Assembly (NCBI GenBank): GCA_913009685.1
Contig: CAJVXP010000003.1
Coordinates: 45,999-109,998 of the forward strand
Direction: 5' to 3'
Length of the DNA: 64,000 nt
Source of the DNA: an uncultured Bacteroidota bacterium
Lineage (GTDB): Bacteria > Bacteroidota > Bacteroidia > Bacteroidales > F082
The notes beneath the pieces were generated by a model. It worked only from the letters and a program-made list of their open reading frames with translations, searched no databases and had not been told where the DNA came from. The translations under genes and the position numbers were made by a program. This document shows, piece after piece, positions 1-10,566 of this stretch. How positions within the stretch are numbered: the stretch's first letter is position 1; every line of letters begins with the position of its first letter.

Positions 1-566
1 ATCCCATCGAAAAATTTTATCAACAGTACTCCCTCCAAGTCATAACCTTCTGAAAAATAGACGCTTTTTTCCTCGTAATAGGATTTTAAAAGGTCAAAAT
101 CCATCATGAGCCGATCCACCACTTTTATGAGAAACTTTTTATCTTCTTCGAGCGATGTGTGGGTATCAGCCAAATAGTCCTTGTAAAAATCAGCATCCCG
201 CAAGAGTTTGTAAAATTTAAGAATCATATTCTGCTCCTGCTTCCAGTTGACTTTAAAAAGAGCCGCCTTTTTCTGAAAATCTTTGTTTTCTTCAAGAAGC
301 CTTAAAGCCTGGTTTTGAACAAATTTCTGGTTAGGGTTCAGGTCATCTTCCGTGGGGAAATATTTCTTTTTGTTAAGCTCCATGCGTGTCAGGGCAAAAT
401 CTTTTACTTCCAACAAAAACGAAAGCTGGTAGATAAAAAGTTCATATAACTTATCAATACTTTGGAATAACTGTTTTTCGCCTGAAGGAAGGTCGGTATT
501 ACTACCTGAATACCATGAGTATAAGGCTTGTAAGACTTTAATGCGGAGATGTCTGCGGTATAACAT
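1..566 (-). CDS. nusB: Transcription antitermination factor NusB (partial, C-terminus runs off window)
   Basis: Reverse strand from ATG at 566 reads MLYRRHLRIKVLQALYSWYSGSNTDLPSGEKQLFQSIDKLYELFIYQLSFLLEVKDFAL...KKYFPTEDDLNPNQKFVQNQALRLLEE, the Bacteroidota-type NusB N-terminal pattern. Confidence 0.85.
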   Translation of the reverse strand, partial: MLYRRHLRIKVLQALYSWYSGSNTDLPSGEKQLFQSIDKLYELFIYQLSFLLEVKDFALTRMELNKKKYFPTEDDLNPNQKFVQNQALRLLEENKDFQKKAALFKVNWKQEQNMILKFYKLLRDADFYKDYLADTHTSLEEDKKFLIKVVDRLMMDFDLLKSYYEEKSVYFSEGYDLEGVLLIKFFDG

Positions 567-763
567 TATAGCTGTAATATTTTATGAACGCTATTTTGGC
601 GGCAAATTTAGAAATAATTCATTTGCCGGCCATACTTTTTTTATGACAAAAATTTTATCACACATTTGTGTAGTTTCTCAGTTTAACTTTAAACAACTTT
701 GTATTGCCACATCCCGGCACTTTGCCGGCAGTTTAGTATCTTTGCCGGCAAAATACGTGAACT

Positions 764-1837
764 GTGGAAATTTTAGAGAAGCTGGAGGCTATTAAGAACC
801 GTTGGGAGGAGCTTGCCGAGCAAATGAGCGATCCTGCCGCTATGGCGGATATGAAGCATTTTGTGAAGCTTAACAAGGATTACAAAGAGCTGGAACCGGT
901 GGTTCATGCGTATAAAACGTATAAAAACCTGCTCGGAAACATCGAAAATGCGAGGGAGATTCTGGAGAAAGAGAAGGACCCTGAATTTCGGGAAATGGCC
1001 AAAGAGGAGTTAGAAGAACTTCAGCCGAAGCTGAAAGAAATGGAGGAGCAGATAAGGTTGCTGCTGATTCCCAAAGACCCGCAGGACAGCAAAAATGCGG
1101 TCATGGAAATCAGAGCAGGCACGGGTGGCGACGAGGCTTCCATTTTTGCCGGCGACCTGTTCCGGATGTACCAGAAATATTGCGAAACGAGAGGCTGGAA
1201 AGTGGATGTGGTGGAGTTGAACGAAGGAACTTCCGGCGGTTTTAAAGCCATCGTGTGTAACGTGATTGGCACCGGAGCCTACGGAACATTGAAATTTGAG
1301 TCGGGTGTGCACCGCGTACAACGGGTTCCGAAAACGGAAACACAGGGACGTATTCATACTTCGGCAGCTTCGGTGGTGGTACTTCCGGAAGCAGATGAGT
1401 TTGATGTGGAACTGCACGACAAAGACATTAGAAAAGATACTTACTGTTCTTCCGGACCGGGCGGGCAGTCGGTGAATACCACCTATTCCGCCATCCGGCT
1501 CACGCATATCCCGTCGGGCATTGTGGTTACCTGTCAGGATGAGAAATCGCAGATTAAAAACCTGGCCAAAGCCATGAAAGTATTGCGTACCCGCCTTTAC
1601 GAAAAGGAATACAACAAGTATCTGGAAGAGATGTCCTCCAAACGGAAGACTATGGTCTCTACCGGTGACCGCTCTGCAAAAATCAGGACTTACAACTGGC
1701 CGCAGGGCAGGGTTACTGATCATCGTATCGGCCTGACACTCTATAATTTGCAGGCGATTATTGATGGCGACATCCAGGAGCTTATCAACAAACTGCAAAT
1801 GGCGGAAAATGCCGAGCGGCTGAAAGAAGAATTCTAA
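764..1837 (+). CDS. prfA: Peptide chain release factor 1
   Basis: GGQ motif in context ([27 protein letters not shown]) and full RF1 architecture. Confidence 0.97.
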   Translation: MEILEKLEAIKNRWEELAEQMSDPAAMADMKHFVKLNKDYKELEPVVHAYKTYKNLLGNIENAREILEKEKDPEFREMAKEELEELQPKLKEMEEQIRLLLIPKDPQDSKNAVMEIRAGTGGDEASIFAGDLFRMYQKYCETRGWKVDVVELNEGTSGGFKAIVCNVIGTGAYGTLKFESGVHRVQRVPKTETQGRIHTSAASVVVLPEADEFDVELHDKDIRKDTYCSSGPGGQSVNTTYSAIRLTHIPSGIVVTCQDEKSQIKNLAKAMKVLRTRLYEKEYNKYLEEMSSKRKTMVSTGDRSAKIRTYNWPQGRVTDHRIGLTLYNLQAIIDGDIQELINKLQMAENAERLKEEF

Positions 1838-1864
1838 TGACAAAAACACCTTAACCGGACAACT

Positions 1865-2695
1865 ATGACCTACGAGGAACTTTTCGGACAGATTCAGAAA
1901 AAACGCTCCTTCCTGTGTGTGGGACTGGATACCGACAGGGCCAGAATTCCAAAACATTTGCTTCCGGAAGACGACCCTGTATTCGCTTTTAACCGCACCA
2001 TTGTGGACGCTACGCTGCCTTTTGCCGTTGCCTACAAACCCAATCTGGCTTTTTATGAGGTTTTGGGTGCTGCGGGCTGGGAAAGTCTGAAAAAAACGGT
2101 GGATTATATCCGGTCGAAAAGTCCTGAAATTTTTTTGATTGCCGATGCCAAACGCGGTGATATCGGGAACACCTCCGGCATGTATGCCCGTACTTTTTTT
2201 GAACAACTTGATGTGGATGCTGTAACACTTTCACCTTATATGGGACGGGATACGGTGATGCCGTTTTTGCAGTTTAAAGGTAAATGGGCTGTTTTGCTGG
2301 CGCTGACTTCCAATCCTTCAGCTGCTGATTTTCAGTATTTTGAAGATAAAAGCGGGAAGAAGCTTTTTGAAAAGGTATTGGAGACTTCGCGTGACTGGGG
2401 AACGCGCGACCAGCTTATGTATGTGGTAGGAGCCACACGGGCGCAGGAGCTGGCGAAAGTGCGTAAGCTGGTGCCGGAACATTTTCTGCTGGTTCCGGGT
2501 GTGGGCGCACAAGGTGGCAGCCTGGAGGATGTGGCCCGTTACGGAATGAATGACCATTGCGGACTGTTAGTCAACTCGTCGCGGGGGATTTTGTATGCTT
2601 CTTCTCAGGAAGATTTTGCCATTAAAGCAGGTGAAAGAGCACGGGTTTTACAACAACAGATGGAACTTATACTCCGGAGTAACGGATTGCTGTAA
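1865..2695 (+). CDS. pyrF: Orotidine 5'-phosphate decarboxylase
   Basis: [10 protein letters not shown]...[13 protein letters not shown]...[12 protein letters not shown], typical of the long PyrF type. Confidence 0.93.
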   Translation: MTYEELFGQIQKKRSFLCVGLDTDRARIPKHLLPEDDPVFAFNRTIVDATLPFAVAYKPNLAFYEVLGAAGWESLKKTVDYIRSKSPEIFLIADAKRGDIGNTSGMYARTFFEQLDVDAVTLSPYMGRDTVMPFLQFKGKWAVLLALTSNPSAADFQYFEDKSGKKLFEKVLETSRDWGTRDQLMYVVGATRAQELAKVRKLVPEHFLLVPGVGAQGGSLEDVARYGMNDHCGLLVNSSRGILYASSQEDFAIKAGERARVLQQQMELILRSNGLL

Positions 2696-2856
2696 AACCA
2701 ATTAAGATGTAAAAGAAGTTTTCACTTCTTATGTTGTAAATATTTTATATTTTTGCGCTGCCAATTTATCGGGCGTCTTGTTCAAAGAAGTTATGGGTCT
2801 GCCACACATCACGAAAAAAAGCGGGCGATGGTTTGACTCCTGATTTATAGCGTTTT

Positions 2857-2930
2857 GGTCCAGTAGCTCAGTTGGATAGAGCAGCAGCCTTCTAAGCTGC
2901 GGGTCGTGGGTTCGAATCCCGCCTGGATCA
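2857..2930 (+). tRNA. tRNA-Arg (anticodon TCT)
   Basis: Cloverleaf by eye: acceptor GGTCCAG/CTGGATC, anticodon stem GCAGC/GCTGC with loop CTTCTAA, T-arm GTGGGTTCGAATCCCGC. Confidence 0.96.
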
Positions 2931-3120
2931 CAGATAAGAGTGAAAGGTTTGTGCAGTTTTTTCTTCATGGCCATTTTGTTAAACAATACAATTTATATCG
3001 CCAATTCAGGATCATTGTTGGTATAACATGCAAGGCATAAATTTTTCTGAATAGCCGTAGTTATTGAGAAAAATTTCATCGTCTATAAAAAACTCTGAAA
3101 ATCTTGATGCAAAGTAATTA

Positions 3121-4305
3121 TTAGAAGCCCCCTTCAATAAGATTCTCAACATCCATCCTCATACTTCCTGGGACTTCTGAGACAGGCTCACCAATTCTAA
3201 AAAGCATTAAGATTGTTTCACCTTCTTCTGTCATGTCTTTATGGATGTTGTCATAAATATTTTTCATTTCCGGATATTCTTCAATGGCCTGAGACAATGG
3301 CTGGATGGCGAGACCTAATGTATGCGCTGTTAGTTGAATCCTGCTGTAAAGTCTGCCCGCGTTAAATTGTTGGTGTCTGGAATTACCCTTGCTGATAATT
3401 AAAAAAAATCCTGCATTGTTTTCAGCAGCCATTTTTGTTTGGGTCATAAATGCGTCCCTGGCGGCGGCTAAATTACTCATCCCTGGAAATACCGTCAGAA
3501 GAGCTTGCATTAAATGCATCTTAAATCCTGTTATTGCAGAACCTTCAAAGGAAAATCCATACCGGTACCTGTTTTTTTCTCTTTCGTTTTTTCTGAATAA
3601 TTTTATGCTTTCCCGCATTATTCTTTCAATTCCTGATTCTATTTCCGCACTTTTGATAACATAGTTTTTTATTTTGTCATATTTTTCGCCCTTGCCGATA
3701 TAAACAACTCTGATATTTTTAAAATTGTTCTGACTTTGGAGAATTTCCATATCTCCCGGAGATAATCGGCTCTTTTTGTATGCCACCCTGTAAGTATCCG
3801 GCTTAAACATTTCAATATAGAGCGGGCTTTGTTGTTTTTCGGTTTTTTCCAATTCAATATGAGCGACTCTTTTTTGCTTCAATTCTTCCTTTGAAGCGTC
3901 CCTGGAATATTCTCCGTCAGGAAATAATGTTATTTTTAAATCATACCCTAACTTATTGCCGGCCAGTGCCATGTATTCAAACATTGTTCCCTGGCTTATG
4001 GTTGCCTGCGTGTAATAAGGATCGACTTCAGTTGCAAGACGGTTTGTCTCCAGATACACATCAAAATTTTTATCATTGTCCGGAGCATATTTGAATTTCC
4101 AATTCTGCATATTGTGCCCATTTGCAGCTAATATCCCATGGGCAATTATCTGAGTGCGCGGGTCGTTGTATTTTTTGTAATAATCTTTGTTCCAGGGGTC
4201 GAGATACGACTTGTGCATATAAAATCCCTCTGCAACAAACGAAAACACCGCTAGCAGCAGAAACGCGCTCACTATAATTAAAATAACATTGGTCATTTTT
4301 TTCAT
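3121..4305 (-). CDS. Membrane-anchored Acg/nitroreductase-like protein
   Basis: N-terminal TM segment; HGILAANGHNMQNWKF and AGRLYSRIQLTAHTLGLAIQPLSQAIEEY resemble nitroreductase/Acg-type FMN proteins. Confidence 0.75.
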   Translation of the reverse strand: MKKMTNVILIIVSAFLLLAVFSFVAEGFYMHKSYLDPWNKDYYKKYNDPRTQIIAHGILAANGHNMQNWKFKYAPDNDKNFDVYLETNRLATEVDPYYTQATISQGTMFEYMALAGNKLGYDLKITLFPDGEYSRDASKEELKQKRVAHIELEKTEKQQSPLYIEMFKPDTYRVAYKKSRLSPGDMEILQSQNNFKNIRVVYIGKGEKYDKIKNYVIKSAEIESGIERIMRESIKLFRKNEREKNRYRYGFSFEGSAITGFKMHLMQALLTVFPGMSNLAAARDAFMTQTKMAAENNAGFFLIISKGNSRHQQFNAGRLYSRIQLTAHTLGLAIQPLSQAIEEYPEMKNIYDNIHKDMTEEGETILMLFRIGEPVSEVPGSMRMDVENLIEGGF

Positions 4306-4407
4306 TTTTTATGTATTATTTTTTAAAGTTTAGAAATTTACAGGTCTGTTTAATCTTGTTACAATAGCGGAGAAAGCACAACATTGTCCCCTTCCGGTAT
4401 TATGCAT

Positions 4408-4980
4408 TTACTGTTTTTCTCCAATGTCTTTTATCAATTGTCTCCCTGATATTATTTCAAATCCCTTTTCAATCTTCTTTTGTAGTTTGTTGTTCTTTGT
4501 TGCTGTACAGTCAGAAACTAAAATGCAATGAAAGCCTTTGTCAATTAAACTATCCATTGTCTCTTTCACGCAATGATCTGTTGTAAAGCCACATACATAA
4601 ATAGTATTAATTCTGTTTTCTTTTAAAAGTTGTTCCATGTCGCTACCCTCACAAGCATCAAAACCATACCTGCCCCGGACTATAATATCTGTGTCTTGAT
4701 AAACTCCGTCTGTAAATTCGGCTTTCCATGTTCCTTTTGTAAAGCGTTTTAGCAACCTTGCAGGGAAAGGCGTTTTTTTATATCTCTCTTTGTCTGTTTT
4801 GTCTAAAATTAAGGGGGCCTGCATTACCTTTATCCCTTGCTTTCTTGCTGCTGCAACAACCTCTTTTGTATTACTCAGGACATTTTTTGACGTATATTCT
4901 TTCCTGATTATTTTATGGAAAATACCTTTTTCCGTCCATGTTTTTTGAAATTCAATTAACAAAATTGCTGAGTTATCCAT
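4408..4980 (-). CDS. Cysteine hydrolase, isochorismatase-like family
   Basis: AILLIEFQ...YVCGFTTDHCVKETMDSLIDKGFHCILVSDCTA: catalytic Cys context of isochorismatase-like hydrolases. Confidence 0.88.
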   Translation of the reverse strand: MDNSAILLIEFQKTWTEKGIFHKIIRKEYTSKNVLSNTKEVVAAARKQGIKVMQAPLILDKTDKERYKKTPFPARLLKRFTKGTWKAEFTDGVYQDTDIIVRGRYGFDACEGSDMEQLLKENRINTIYVCGFTTDHCVKETMDSLIDKGFHCILVSDCTATKNNKLQKKIEKGFEIISGRQLIKDIGEKQ

Positions 4981-5042
4981 ATCATTTATTTTTATGATTA
5001 AATATTCACAGCAAAATTACTCATGGCTTTACTAAAAGTCAT

Positions 5043-5642
5043 TTACATTTGTTGATACGTATTCATTTTCTTTCTTAATCGACTGAGCTGGGTTGGTGTA
5101 ATTCCAAGATAACTTGCAATGTGATAGTGTTGGATTTTACTTTCTAAATCCGGAAATGCATTCCTGAACAACAGATAATTGCTCATTGCTTCTTCTGATA
5201 GCAATCTTATTTCTCTAACCTGCTTTTGTTCCAAATACGCAAAAGTCAATTTTTGTATGAACGCGTTAATCTCTTTGTGTCTGGTCGATATTTTTATTAG
5301 TTCTGTATATGGGATACATAAGATCATGGTTTTCGATAATGCCTGAATGTTTGTAATAGATTTTTTTTCAGGTGAAATGCCTGCTGCTACAAAATCGTTT
5401 TTTTGTAAAAAAAGTTTATTCCATTCTTCCCCCTTTTCATTCAGGTAGAATATTCTTAAAATCCCATTACTGATAAGCCCTAAATCTCTTGTCAATTGGC
5501 CTTCTTTTGAAAAGTAATTGTTTTTGTCAAGCTCTTTTATGTAGATGAGAGGTTCTATTTCAGACCAACATTCATTACCCAATGGATAAACTTTGTCTAT
5601 TGAAACTCTTAATTGTATTTTATGTTTATCTGTCAGCTTCAT
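5043..5642 (-). CDS. Crp/Fnr-family transcriptional regulator (cNMP-binding-like)
   Basis: Length about 199 aa, cNBD-like N-terminus (GILRIFYLNEKGEEWNKLFLQKNDFVA) and C-terminal HTH (YHIASYLGITPTQLSRLRKK). Confidence 0.85.
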   Translation of the reverse strand: MKLTDKHKIQLRVSIDKVYPLGNECWSEIEPLIYIKELDKNNYFSKEGQLTRDLGLISNGILRIFYLNEKGEEWNKLFLQKNDFVAAGISPEKKSITNIQALSKTMILCIPYTELIKISTRHKEINAFIQKLTFAYLEQKQVREIRLLSEEAMSNYLLFRNAFPDLESKIQHYHIASYLGITPTQLSRLRKKMNTYQQM

Positions 5643-6065
5643 ATTTCTGCATGCAGTTACGTTTCAGGCAGTAAGTAGCGTGTGTTTTCGGAGCCTCCAC
5701 ATCCGATTTACCGTAAACTCGGATTAACATTTAATCTTCAAATTTAGTAAATTTTTCCATATAGCTTTCAAGCCTCATATTGGTAATTGTACCCATTAGT
5801 ATTAAATTTCAATCATTTCATTACCGGAAATATTTTCTTCTCTGTTCCATTTATTGAACAGACAGCCCGGATTGCCTCTTGCTGGTAGCGGTAAACGACA
5901 TTATCCAGGCTCAGCGTACACAATTGTTTTCGGGACAATAGCTGCTATTTGTACTGGTTTTTTCCTTAATTCAAGTCGAAACTTTCGTTAATTATTTAAC
6001 AATAGCGTTACTTTATTAACTATATTTGCAAAGTGATGTTCAGTTACCTCTTCAAATGCTTAAGG

Positions 6066-6255
6066 ATGCGTAAGAACCTAATTTTGTTACCACTGTTGTT
6101 TGCGATAACTTTTAGTTCCTGTTCGTACTATGACAACAAAACTGTTACGGTTGATTTCAAAGAGCAGAAATCCGGCAACCCACCATCGAAACCCGACTCT
6201 GAACCGGTATATGTTGCCATTGCATCGATGACTTCCCCAAAAGTAACTTATAAAC
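6066..6255 (+). pseudogene. Truncated PhnD-like substrate-binding lipoprotein (N-terminus only)
   Basis: MRKNLILLPLLFAITFSSCSYYDN...PSKPDSEPVYVAIASMTSPKVTYK: lipobox plus the conserved N-terminus of PhnD-like binding proteins; reading then changes to unrelated sequence. Confidence 0.6.
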
Positions 6256-6269
6256 TCAAGTTTCGCATC

Positions 6270-6753
6270 CCAGAAACACTAATATTTCCGTGTAAAAAAA
6301 CAAAAAAAGACCACCAGAGATAAAAAGTTACCGGTATATAAACGGTTTAAAGAATTGAATTCCAAGAAGACCGAAATGGTAGTTCAAATGTTCCGCAGGA
6401 TAAATCAGCGGAAGATTCCTGTTAATTATATTTTGTTTGATAGTTGGTTTACCTCCATGAGTCTGATAAAGAAATTACTATCCGTAAACAAAAATGTCAA
6501 CATTATTGGAATGTACAAATACAACAGTAAACTTTTGATTAGCGGAAAAGAATTGACCATAAAGCAATTAAGAAAATACCGAAACAAAATGAAAATCTCA
6601 AATCAAATCAAATCAAATCAATTCAAGACAATAGATTTTGCCAATCATTATGCGGTTATCAGGTCGGTAATTGACACAAGCCTGAAAAATTCTCAAAACG
6701 TTTTCGGTACGCTATCGTGTTTGGCTAATCAAAACTTAATCGCTGCTGAGTAG
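6270..6753 (+). pseudogene. Transposase fragment (IS4-like DDE superfamily)
   Basis: KLPVYKRFKELNSKKTEMVVQMFRRINQRKIPVNYILFDSWFTSMSLIKKLLSVNKNVNIIGMYK is transposase-like (LFDSWF motif); N-terminal part absent. Confidence 0.75.
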
Positions 6754-7078
6754 TAACAAGAAAAAACTTTTTTTATGCGTGGGTAATGAAGCAGGAAAGC
6801 TGTGACTACGTAAGTTTTCTTTAGCCTGGTTCAGCCATACGAAATCTGGATGGGGCATTGGCCATCAAACAGATAGGTGATCTTCTGTTACAAAAACGGC
6901 AAATGTTTGTGACAGAATTTGCTCGCGCTCTTTTCCTGCTCTTTCCCTGCTCTTTCCCCTGGAAAAGTGTAAAATGATAAATTATGCTTATATTCGCAAC
7001 ATAAACGAACAATAGCTTAATTGATAAACTTCACCCTGCCTGGTTTCTTAGGAACAAGCAATCTGATCTATTTTAATT

Positions 7079-10000
7079 ATGGTAAAAGAACACACTCCAT
7101 ATGTTTATGACAACAACCACTGGAAAGAGTTGGTTGACCTTTTACCGGTTATGATTTTTGAATCGGATCTGGCCAATGAAATAATTTATACCAGTGAGAA
7201 TGTCAATGAAACCCTGGGCTATCGTCCGGATGAGTTAATTGGTAAAAGCGGGTTTGAGCTCTTTCACCCGGAAGACAAACAATATTTACTGCAAAATATC
7301 CGTAAAAAGCTGGAAGGCAAAATGCTTAAGCCGGCCAAATACAGAATTCGAAAGAAGAACGGCGAGTATATTACTGCTGTTTTTCGTGCGGTTCCTGTGA
7401 TGAAAGATGGGAAACAGGTTGGGATGATAGTAGCAGCTATCGATATTACCGCACAAGAAGAGAAACAACTTCAGTTAGAGAAAGAGAGTTATCTGCTCAG
7501 AAAATCCCAGGAACTGGGGCGTATAGGAACCTGGGAACTTAATCTGAAAACAAAGCAGGTAAAGGCTTCTGAGGTGCTTATTAAATTGTATGGGTTGCCC
7601 CAAAAAGCACACTATACCATAGAGGATTTTATGCAGCATATACACCCGGAAGACCTGAAAGAGTGCAGCCTGGCGTGGGATGACCAGGGTGTGTTGAAGA
7701 AAGGTACTTTTAACAGCACTTACCGCCTGCTGGTGAATGGAAAGGTGGTATGGATTAATGCTGTCGGTGAGGTGAAGTACGATGAAAAAGGAGACCCCCA
7801 TTCTGTTATTACTGCTGTACAGGACATTACACGACAGAAACTGGCAGAGATAGAATTGAAAGAATTGGAACAGCAAAAAGCTGCCATTCTGAATGCCATC
7901 CCTGACATGATATTTGTGATAGATAAGGAGGGCGTTTATCAGGATTATGTGGCAGGGGTAGATATTCAATCCATTGTGTCTCCGGAGCAATTTCTCGGTA
8001 AAAAGATAACAGAGGTAATGCCATCCGAAGTGGCAAAAGAACACCTGACGTTACTCCAAAAAGCTTTTGCTACCGGAAATATACAAATTGCCGGTTATCA
8101 GTTGGAAGTAAATGGTGAAACAAGCCATTTTGAAGCCAGAATTAGTCCTGTGGATGATAACAAAGCGGTGGTAGTAGTGCGCGATGTGACCCAACGGGAA
8201 AATGACCGCAAAGCGCTTCTCGAAACCAATGAAAACCTGAAACTCTATTACAAAGCCATGGATGAGAGTCCTGCTTCAGTTGTTATTACGGATGCACAAG
8301 CCAATATTCAATATGTAAACCATCACTTTACAAAAATTACCGGTTACCTGCCGGAAGAAGCTATTGGACAAAACACCCGGATACTAAAATCGGGCTTCCA
8401 GGATTCCTCTTTTTATCAAGACTTGTGGAAAACCATTCTGTCCGGAAAGACCTGGCGGGGTGAATTCCATAATAAAAAGAAAAACGGTGAACTTTTTTGG
8501 GAAGCGGCCAGCATCAACCCCATTTACAATCAGGAAAATGAGATTACTCATTTTGTTGCGATTAAAGAAGACATTACCCAAAAGAAAAAGGATATGCAGA
8601 CTGTGCGGGAAATGGCTTCCATAGTGGATTCCTCCGATGCCATTATTATCGGAAAAACCATGGATGGCATCATCCGTACCTGGAACCGGGGCGCCGAGCG
8701 CGTGTATGGTTACAAGGCGGAGGAAGTTATCGGCCTTCCTGTAAATATTATTGTCCCTCATGCTTTGAAAAACGAGCTGGAAACAATTACAAATAAAATT
8801 AAAGCCGGCGAACGGGTGGAAAATTTTGAAACACACCGTATTTGCAAAAACGGAAAAGAGGTTGAAGTATCTCTTTCCCTTTCGGGAATTAAAGATGAAA
8901 AGGGAGCATTGACAGGTATCTCAGTTGTGGGCCAGGATATTACCCGCCAAAAGCAACTGGAACGGGAGCTAATCACAGAAAAAGAACGGGCAGAAGAAGC
9001 CACCCGTGCCAAAAGCTTGTTCCTGGCCAACATGAGCCACGAAATCCGCACGCCCATGAATGCCATTCTGGGATTTGCTGAAATTTTGTCTCAACGCATT
9101 AAAGACCCCGTACAGCGTGAGTACCTCTCATCCATGCAAAGCAGCGGTAAAGCCCTGTTGAACCTGATTAATAATTTACTCGATTTTTCTAAGGCGGAAT
9201 CGGGTAAGCTGGAGCTACACGAGCAAAGCACCGATGTTCGCTATCTTGTGCATGATATTGAAAGCATTTTTCGTTTGAAAGCACGGCAGAAAAACCTGGA
9301 TTTTGTTGTGGAAATTGACAAAAATGTTCCCCGTGATATGTTTTTGGATGAGTTGAAGATACGACAGGTGCTGTTGAATCTCACCGGTAATGCCATTAAG
9401 TTTACAGAGAAAGGATTTGTGAAAATTAGTGTGAGAGCTGAAAATATTAAAAAACACACTGCTGACCTGGTACTGGAAGTTCAGGACACCGGGAAAGGTA
9501 TTCCTCCGGCATATCATAAAAAGATATTCAGGTTGTTTGAACAGCAGGATACAGAGATAAGTTCCCGGTATGGTGGAACCGGTCTGGGACTAGCCATAAC
9601 TCACCAGATTGTATCACAGATGAACGGAAGTATCGGCTTGGAAAGTGAAGAAGGCAAGGGCAGCCTCTTCAGGGTTTATTTGCCGGCAATTTCATTAACA
9701 GGTGTAATACCGACGAAAAAGGTTCCGCCAAAAATAGCCTCATCGCCGGATGTCCGGTTTGAGCCTGCCACTATTTTGATTGTCGATGATACTCTTAATA
9801 ACCGTTTTGTGTTAAAAGCTGCTTTCGAAGAATACCCTTTTCACGTTCTCGAAGCAGAAAACGGCCGGCAAGCACTTGAACAAATGGAAAAGAACAAAGT
9901 TGATCTGGTGTTTATGGATATTCGTATGCCGGTTATGGATGGTATGGAAACTACTAAAAAAATACGTGCCCATGAGGAATGGTCACATATCCCTATTGTA

Positions 10001-10450
10001 GCCCTCACAGCATCTTCCAGTGAATTTGAAGGTAAAAAGCTGGAACGGAAAGGATTTAATGCCTATTTACGGAAGCCGGCTTCTTTGACACAAATCGAAA
10101 ACGCTTTGCGCGATTTTCTCAAGTATAGCCCGGTGGTACAGGAAAGTGAAACCACTGTTCTGTCAGAAGGAACCCTGAAAAATTTCAATACCCTTGTGGA
10201 AGAGTTGGAAAAAAAGGTGATGCCGTTGCAAAAGGAACTGTTGGGTATTAAACCCAGGCAAAAAGTGCGTGCCATGGCACAGGCATTGCTGGATATCGGA
10301 CAAGCCCTGTATTCAGTGGAAGTTAAACGTTATGGAGAGCGGCTGATGACCGCCAACGCAAACTTTCAACTCGTGAAAGAAAAAGAATTAATTGAACAAT
10401 TTCCGCAATGGTTAGAGCAATTGAAAAAAACCGTAGCGGAGAAATCGTAA
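7079..10450 (+). CDS. Multi-PAS hybrid sensor histidine kinase with C-terminal receiver domain
   Basis: Several PAS/PAC segments, H-box MSHEIRTPMNAILGFAEIL, HATPase GTGLGLAITHQIV, receiver ILIVDDTLNNRFVLK...VDLVFMDIRMPVMDG. Confidence 0.95.
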   Translation: MVKEHTPYVYDNNHWKELVDLLPVMIFESDLANEIIYTSENVNETLGYRPDELIGKSGFELFHPEDKQYLLQNIRKKLEGKMLKPAKYRIRKKNGEYITAVFRAVPVMKDGKQVGMIVAAIDITAQEEKQLQLEKESYLLRKSQELGRIGTWELNLKTKQVKASEVLIKLYGLPQKAHYTIEDFMQHIHPEDLKECSLAWDDQGVLKKGTFNSTYRLLVNGKVVWINAVGEVKYDEKGDPHSVITAVQDITRQKLAEIELKELEQQKAAILNAIPDMIFVIDKEGVYQDYVAGVDIQSIVSPEQFLGKKITEVMPSEVAKEHLTLLQKAFATGNIQIAGYQLEVNGETSHFEARISPVDDNKAVVVVRDVTQRENDRKALLETNENLKLYYKAMDESPASVVITDAQANIQYVNHHFTKITGYLPEEAIGQNTRILKSGFQDSSFYQDLWKTILSGKTWRGEFHNKKKNGELFWEAASINPIYNQENEITHFVAIKEDITQKKKDMQTVREMASIVDSSDAIIIGKTMDGIIRTWNRGAERVYGYKAEEVIGLPVNIIVPHALKNELETITNKIKAGERVENFETHRICKNGKEVEVSLSLSGIKDEKGALTGISVVGQDITRQKQLERELITEKERAEEATRAKSLFLANMSHEIRTPMNAILGFAEILSQRIKDPVQREYLSSMQSSGKALLNLINNLLDFSKAESGKLELHEQSTDVRYLVHDIESIFRLKARQKNLDFVVEIDKNVPRDMFLDELKIRQVLLNLTGNAIKFTEKGFVKISVRAENIKKHTADLVLEVQDTGKGIPPAYHKKIFRLFEQQDTEISSRYGGTGLGLAITHQIVSQMNGSIGLESEEGKGSLFRVYLPAISLTGVIPTKKVPPKIASSPDVRFEPATILIVDDTLNNRFVLKAAFEEYPFHVLEAENGRQALEQMEKNKVDLVFMDIRMPVMDGMETTKKIRAHEEWSHIPIVALTASSSEFEGKKLERKGFNAYLRKPASLTQIENALRDFLKYSPVVQESETTVLSEGTLKNFNTLVEELEKKVMPLQKELLGIKPRQKVRAMAQALLDIGQALYSVEVKRYGERLMTANANFQLVKEKELIEQFPQWLEQLKKTVAEKS

Positions 10451-10566
10451 AGTGTTAATAGAAATGACGAATAGAAATATCAAATCAAATGCTGAATTTA
10501 AGCTGCAAATGCAACTTTTTGTTGATATAGTATCTTCATAATTTTATTCGGGATAAACTTTGAAAA

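Noticed and set aside
1010-2206. 398-aa minus-strand ORF antisense to prfA/pyrF
   Set aside because: Overlaps two clear essential genes on the other strand; composition looks like a codon shadow with no recognisable family
2729-2986. 85-aa minus-strand ORF (ICDPGGIRTHDPQLRRLLLYPTELL)
   Set aside because: It is the antisense translation of tRNA-Arg(TCT), a well-known spurious ORF type
6595-6626. Short tandem aaatc repeat (caaatcaaatcaaatcaaatc)
   Set aside because: Lies within the transposase fragment; only a few units, likely replication slippage in a pseudogene
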